A stretch of 64,000 nucleotides of DNA from an uncultured Nocardioides sp. (lineage in GTDB: Bacteria; Actinomycetota; Actinomycetes; Propionibacteriales; Nocardioidaceae). Below, piece by piece: positions 60,122 to 64,000 of the stretch. Below the pieces are notes generated by a model. The model was not told the origin of the DNA. It did not search any database and saw nothing but the letters and a program-made list of their open reading frames with translations. Made by a program: the position numbers and the translations under genes. How positions within the stretch are numbered: position 1 is the stretch's first letter; every line of letters begins with the position of its first letter. The DNA lies in assembly GCF_947488025.1 (NCBI RefSeq), contig NZ_CANKYS010000009.1:124001-188000 (forward strand). Reading direction: 5' to 3'.

Positions 60122-60856
60122 CTATCCCAGCTGGGTGCCGGCGAGCATGCCGATCAGGTAGGTGACGCCCATCGCCAGCAGACCGCCGGACACGTTGCGC
60201 ACCACGGCGGGCAGGCGCGGGCTGTAGCCGATGCGGGCGCTGGCGAAGCCGGTGAGCGCGAGCGCCGCGACGACGCTGAGGACGGTCACCAGCACCCGCA
60301 CCGTGTCGGGCACGAACGCCACGATCAGCAGCGGGAGCAGGGCGCCGACCGTGAAGGCCAGCATCGAGGCCCATGCGGCGTGCCAGGGGTTGGTCAGGTT
60401 GTCCGGGTCGATGCCGAACTCGATGTCGGCGTGCGCGCGCAGGGCGTCTTGCTCGGTGAGCTCGCGGGCGACCTTCTCGGCCGTCTCCGGCGACAGTCCC
60501 TTGTCGACGTACATCGCGGCCAGCTCGCGCTCCTCGGTCTGCGGCATCTGCTGCAGCTCCTTGGACTCGAGCTGGAGGATCGACTTCTCGGAGTCGCGCT
60601 GGGTGCTGACCGAGACGTACTCGCCGGCGCCCATGCTCAGCGCGCCCGCAGTCAGCGCGGCGATGCCCGCGATCACGATCGCGCCGCTGTCGTCGGTGGC
60701 ACCGGCCACGCCCATCACGACGCCGGCGGTCGAGACGATGCCGTCGTTGGCACCCAGCACGGCGGCGCGCAGCCAGTTGAGCCGCGTGCCGACGTGGTCG
60801 CCCAGCTCGTCGTGGAAGTGCTGGGGGTCCTCGTCGGTTCCGATCTCAAGGCTCAC
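60122..60856 (-). CDS. VIT1/CCC1-family metal transporter
   Basis: A 244-residue membrane protein of the Fe2+/Mn2+ vacuolar-transporter family. The first helix region is LNWLRAAVLGANDGIVSTAG with the conserved N-D-G, then LTAGALSMGAGEYVSVSTQR, a cytoplasmic Glu-rich metal-binding segment (about 95-135, TEERELAAMYVDKGLSPE), and three C-terminal helices (HAAWASMLAFTVGALLPLLI). The pattern matches the family throughout. It likely exports iron or manganese from the cytoplasm. It is convergent with the DUF222-HNH gene. Confidence 0.93.
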   Translation of the reverse strand: MSLEIGTDEDPQHFHDELGDHVGTRLNWLRAAVLGANDGIVSTAGVVMGVAGATDDSGAIVIAGIAALTAGALSMGAGEYVSVSTQRDSEKSILQLESKELQQMPQTEERELAAMYVDKGLSPETAEKVARELTEQDALRAHADIEFGIDPDNLTNPWHAAWASMLAFTVGALLPLLIVAFVPDTVRVLVTVLSVVAALALTGFASARIGYSPRLPAVVRNVSGGLLAMGVTYLIGMLAGTQLG

Positions 60857-60922
60857 GCTCCGATCGTCGCTCGCGGCGGTACGTCCTGCAACGAAGGTGA
60901 GGCTCGCCTGCCCGCGCCGCGA

Positions 60923-61489
60923 TCAGCCGATGGCGTACGTCGCGACGACCTCGTGGCGTGGACGGCGACGGGCGCCCTCGCCGAGGTACGACGCCACCAG
61001 CGCCACCTCGTCGAGCTCCCACTCCGGCCCTTCGTAGCCGTCGAGGAGCCGCACCCACGACGTGACGTTGTCGGGGCTCCCGAGCCGGGCCAGCGTCAGG
61101 TGCGCGCGGAAGCGCTGCCCGTCGACGCGTGCCCCGGCCTTCGACAGCGCGGCGCGGCACCCGGTCGCCAACCGGTCCAGCTCGGTGCGAGCGTCATCGT
61201 CGGTGGCGAGCCGGGCGAAGAGCACCCGGGCACGGTCGGGGTGGGGGAAGGCGCCGCCGCCGGTCAGTCGCAACCGCACCGGCCGCCGCTTGTGGGCCGC
61301 CCGCTCGAGCCGGTCGCCCAGGTCGTCGAGTGACCGGTCAGGGACGTCCTCGGCGAAGGCCAGCGTGAGGTGCCACTGGTCCGGCACGGTCCAGCGGTAC
61401 GCCGCGGCGTCGCGGCGCACCGCCAGCAACTCGTCGAGGTGGGCGACGGCGTCCTCCGGGGGCACCGCCGCCACGAACATCCGCGTCAC
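60923..61489 (-). CDS. thpR: RNA 2',3'-cyclic phosphodiesterase (2'-5' RNA ligase)
   Basis: A 188-residue 2H phosphoesterase. The two active-site motifs are WHLTLAFAEDVP near residue 40 and AHLTLARLGSPD near residue 130. The start MFVAAVPPEDAVAHL is typical. ThpR opens 2',3'-cyclic phosphate ends of RNA; its biological role is unsettled. It follows the acyl-CoA dehydrogenase gene by 4 bp on the same strand, so they are cotranscribed. Confidence 0.92.
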   Translation of the reverse strand: MTRMFVAAVPPEDAVAHLDELLAVRRDAAAYRWTVPDQWHLTLAFAEDVPDRSLDDLGDRLERAAHKRRPVRLRLTGGGAFPHPDRARVLFARLATDDDARTELDRLATGCRAALSKAGARVDGQRFRAHLTLARLGSPDNVTSWVRLLDGYEGPEWELDEVALVASYLGEGARRRPRHEVVATYAIG

Positions 61490-61493
61490 GGGT

Positions 61494-62639
61494 TCAAAGT
61501 CCCAGGTCGCGGCCGATCAGCATCTTCATGATCTCGTTGGACCCCGCCCAGATCTTGGTCACCCGGGCATCGCGCCAGGCGCGGGCGACGCGGTACTCGT
61601 TCATGTAGCCGTAGCCGCCGTGGACCTGCACGCAGTGGTCGAGGACGTCGTTCTGGACCTGCGAGGTCCACCACTTGGCCTTGGCCGCGTCGACGGGCGT
61701 CAGCTCCTTCTTGGTGTGGGCCACGACGCACTGGTCGACGAACGCCTGCGTGACGTCGACGCGGGTGACGAGGTCGGCGAGGAGGAACTGGGTGTTCTGG
61801 AAGGAGCCGATGGGCTGGCCGAACGCCTGCCGGTCCTTGGCGTACTGGACCGTCTCCTCGAGGATCTGCTTGGCGTGGGCGAGGTTGGTGATGGCCGAGC
61901 CGAGGCGCTCCTGGGGCAGGAACTGCATCATCGAGATGAAGCCGGTGTCGAGCGGGCCGACGAGGTCGTCGTTGCTGACGCGCACGTCCTCGAAGGACAG
62001 CTCGGCGGTGTCGGACTCGTCCTGGCCGACCTTGTCGAGCACCCGACCCACGCTGAAGCCCTCGAGCGTGGTGTCGACGGCGAACAGCGAGATCCCCTTG
62101 GCCTTCTTCTCGGGGCTGGTGCGGGCCGCGACGAGCACGAGGTCGGCCGAGCCGCCGTTGGTGATGAAGGTCTTGGAGCCGTTGATCACCCAGTCGTCGC
62201 CGTCGCGGACCGCGGTGGTCCTGAGGTTGGCGAGGTCGGAACCGCCACCGGGCTCGGTCATCCCGATGGCCGTGACGATCTCACCGGTGGCGGACCCGGG
62301 CAGCCAGCGCGCCCTCTGCTCGTCGTTGGTCAGGCGCACCAGGTAGGGCACGGTGATGTCGGCGTGGATCCCGACGCAGCTCGGCAGGGTCATGTTGACC
62401 TTGGCGAGCTCCTCGGTGAGGACCGCGTTGAACCGGTAGTCGCCGGCCTCGGAGCCGCCGTACTGCTCGGGAATCTCCAGGCCGAGGAAGCCCTGCTTCC
62501 CGGCGGCGAGCCAGAAGTCGCGATCGAGCCCGTGGCCGGCGGCGTACGTCTCGAGGTGCGGGGCGACCTCGCGGTCCAGGAACTGCTTGACCGAGGCGCG
62601 GAAGGCCTCGTGGTCCTCGTCGTAGATCTCACGCTTCAT
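61494..62639 (-). CDS. Acyl-CoA dehydrogenase
   Basis: A 381-residue FAD enzyme that introduces a trans-2 double bond into acyl-CoA. Features are GIHADITVPYLVRLTNDEQR, the FAD-binding IGMTEPGGGSDLANLRTTA, WVINGSKTFITNGGSADLVL, ETVQYAKDRQAFGQPIGSFQ, and a C-terminal VHGGYGYMNEYRVARAWRDA followed by KIWAGSNEIMK with the catalytic Glu369. The length is normal. TAACAT lies 6 nt before the ATG with no Shine-Dalgarno. The chain length of its substrate is not visible; long-chain or branched is typical of this group. Confidence 0.95.
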   Translation of the reverse strand: MKREIYDEDHEAFRASVKQFLDREVAPHLETYAAGHGLDRDFWLAAGKQGFLGLEIPEQYGGSEAGDYRFNAVLTEELAKVNMTLPSCVGIHADITVPYLVRLTNDEQRARWLPGSATGEIVTAIGMTEPGGGSDLANLRTTAVRDGDDWVINGSKTFITNGGSADLVLVAARTSPEKKAKGISLFAVDTTLEGFSVGRVLDKVGQDESDTAELSFEDVRVSNDDLVGPLDTGFISMMQFLPQERLGSAITNLAHAKQILEETVQYAKDRQAFGQPIGSFQNTQFLLADLVTRVDVTQAFVDQCVVAHTKKELTPVDAAKAKWWTSQVQNDVLDHCVQVHGGYGYMNEYRVARAWRDARVTKIWAGSNEIMKMLIGRDLGL

Positions 62640-62645
62640 GCCGCT

Positions 62646-62651
62646 ATGTTA
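62646..62651 (-). promoter_or_regulatory. Putative -10 element TAACAT (leaderless)
   Basis: On the minus strand TAACAT lies 6 nt before the ATG of the acyl-CoA dehydrogenase at 62639. Confidence 0.6.
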
Positions 62652-62756
62652 CCCGCGAGTCACCAAGCCGCGCCCATCAGCCGGAAGTGGGTCCGGGCAG
62701 GCCCGATTGGGCGTAACGTCACCGGCGGCGGCTCGGGACGGTGGGCGGGAGCAGTG

Positions 62757-64000
62757 ATGGACGACGACGGGCTGTGGGTACGCCCGCGGGGACGCGCGTG
62801 GGGCAACGAGGCCCAGCGCGCGGTGCTGCACGCCATCGCGGAGGACGTCGCCAAGCGGACGCAGCACAAGGTGGTCGCCATCGAGGCGCTGCGGTCCGAC
62901 GGCTACCTCGAGTTCGTCGCGATCGCCGGCGACGACGTCGCCCGCGACAAGATGCTCGGCCAGGCGTCGCCCCTGGCCCTCGACCACATCCACCAGCTCG
63001 GTGTGGAGATGGCGGGCTGGCGGCACATCCCGAGCGAGCGGCTGGACGACGAGACGCGCGCCTGGCTCGACGAGTACGGCCACCGGCCCGACGTACCCGC
63101 CTCGGGCCTGCCCAACGGGTGGGACCCCGACGACCAGATGGTGCGCCTGCTGCAGAACGAGGACGGCGAGCTCCGCGGGCTGCTCTACCTCGACGAGCCG
63201 CACTCCGGGCTCCGGCCGACGCCCGACAGCGTGGCCGCGGTCAACGCCGAGGCCGGCGTGCTCTTCGAGGCGGTCATCAGCATCGTCGAGCGGGAGCTCT
63301 ACGGCGAGCAGGTCCGGATGGTCACCCAGGCGCGGCGCGCCATCGAGAGCGTGCGACCGGGGCTCGGCGTCCAGGACCTGCTGAGCGAGCTGGCCCGTGC
63401 GATGGTCGAGGCGATGGACGTCGCGACCGTCGACGTGATCGTCGCCGGGGCCGACGTCCCCGGGCTCGAGCACGACCGGCTCGACGTGGCGGAGCTGATG
63501 CGCGGGCAGTGGCAGCGCCGCGGGCACGTCGTCGTCGAGCGGCAGCGGACCTGGAGCATGAAGGAGGAGTCGATCGAGACCCCCCGGTCGCTCACGCGCC
63601 TGCTCGACACCCACGACCTGGGCTCGGGCCTGCTGGTGCCGATCGGCGCCGGCGACGAGTACCTCGGCACGCTGTCGATGGGCCGGGCGCCCGACGCGCC
63701 GCGGTGGAACGCCTCCGAGATCAACGCGGCCATGACCGTGGCAGCCGACCTTGCCCGGCTCCTCCTCGAGGCGCGGGTGAGGGAGCGCGAGCGGGCGCTC
63801 AATGCCGAGCTGCGCGATGTCAGCGACTACCGACGCGACATGGTCCTGACCCTCGCCCACGAGCTGCGCAACCCGGTCAGCGTCCTCTTCTCCCACCTCG
63901 AGCTCCTCGGTCTCGAGGTGCACTCCGAGGAGTCGCGCCACTCCATCGAGGCGCTCAACCGCTCGGCCCGGCGCATCGAGGACATGGTGGCGGACCTGAT
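62757..64000 (+). CDS. GAF-domain sensor histidine kinase (3' partial)
   Basis: The frame opens at ATG 62757 with GGGAG upstream and runs off the window, giving 414 residues. Two GAF-like sensor regions are visible, about 20-160 (AQRAVLHAIAEDVAKRTQHK, GELRGLLYLDEPHSGLRPTP) and about 190-345 (LLSELARAMVEAMDVATVDV, GSGLLVPIGAGDEYLGTLSM). A helical linker leads to the HisKA dimerisation domain with the phospho-acceptor His368 in LTLAHELRNPVSVLFSHLEL. The ATPase domain lies beyond base 64000. No membrane helix precedes the GAF regions, so it is probably a cytoplasmic sensor. Any cognate response regulator would lie downstream, outside the window. Confidence 0.9.
   Translation, partial: MDDDGLWVRPRGRAWGNEAQRAVLHAIAEDVAKRTQHKVVAIEALRSDGYLEFVAIAGDDVARDKMLGQASPLALDHIHQLGVEMAGWRHIPSERLDDETRAWLDEYGHRPDVPASGLPNGWDPDDQMVRLLQNEDGELRGLLYLDEPHSGLRPTPDSVAAVNAEAGVLFEAVISIVERELYGEQVRMVTQARRAIESVRPGLGVQDLLSELARAMVEAMDVATVDVIVAGADVPGLEHDRLDVAELMRGQWQRRGHVVVERQRTWSMKEESIETPRSLTRLLDTHDLGSGLLVPIGAGDEYLGTLSMGRAPDAPRWNASEINAAMTVAADLARLLLEARVRERERALNAELRDVSDYRRDMVLTLAHELRNPVSVLFSHLELLGLEVHSEESRHSIEALNRSARRIEDMVADL

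Noticed and set aside
1..64000. CRISPR array
   Set aside because: No regularly spaced direct repeats with unique spacers and no cas genes; the repeats found are dispersed palindromes.

Overview
The window looks like a chromosomal segment of a high-GC actinobacterium, most probably Nocardioides or a close relative in Nocardioidaceae. The grounds are the very high GC with GC-rich third codon positions, a bacterial proteasome activator (Bpa), a tRNA-deaminase-associated protein next to tadA, DUF5926, DUF4446 and DUF6457 proteins, a SigE-family sigma factor, a DUF222-HNH (13E12-type) nuclease and two AbiEi/DUF559-like nuclease genes. The genus is an inference; no 16S gene is present.

Layout. 1-6399: TerC-like membrane protein (5' end cut off), small conserved genes, a glycerophosphodiesterase, a frameshifted class III cyclase with a cyclic-nucleotide-binding partner, and arginine deiminase. 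6462-7561: a DUF559-type nuclease gene bracketed by 61-nt palindromes. 7607-23481: housekeeping and metabolic genes, namely a DUF6058-GNAT fusion, TMEM165, prephenate dehydratase, a PAP2-DAG kinase fusion, serS with two HAD phosphatases, two TIMP-like surface proteins, bpa, quinone oxidoreductase, mobA, a nitrilase, a biotinyl carrier and an aldo/keto reductase. 23722-33655: VKOR, DUF305, a spermidine-synthase-like fused MFS, NagD-like HAD, TetR-MmpL, a response regulator, PAS-ANTAR and YbaK. 33913-40059: an accessory block with a putative anti-sigma/sigma pair, an HTH protein, a zinc-ribbon ORF and a coupled recombinase-like plus DDE-transposase pair, ending beside tRNA-Ser(CGA). 40489-45339: a three-gene lipid operon (PlsB, HAD-PlsC, WS/DGAT). 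45318-51750: GNAT, tadA, upp, a second palindrome-bracketed DUF559 gene and pntAB. 51764-56184: a carbohydrate ABC importer with a divergent LacI regulator. 56185-58810: a decayed accessory patch with interrupted ORFs, a secreted Cys-rich protein with a membrane partner, and an IS3 remnant. 58811-64000: DUF222-HNH, VIT1, 2'-5' RNA ligase, acyl-CoA dehydrogenase and a truncated sensor kinase.

Two patterns cross the window. First, at least 14 genes carry TANNNT (and several more CANNNT) 6-7 nt before the start codon with no Shine-Dalgarno, which suggests widespread leaderless transcription. Second, many intergenic gaps contain long perfect palindromes; two sequence families of them bracket the two DUF559-type nuclease genes, in one case as inverted copies. 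That arrangement resembles REP sequences around RAYT transposases but with an unrelated, Vsr-like nuclease fold. It is the best candidate here for an undescribed system.
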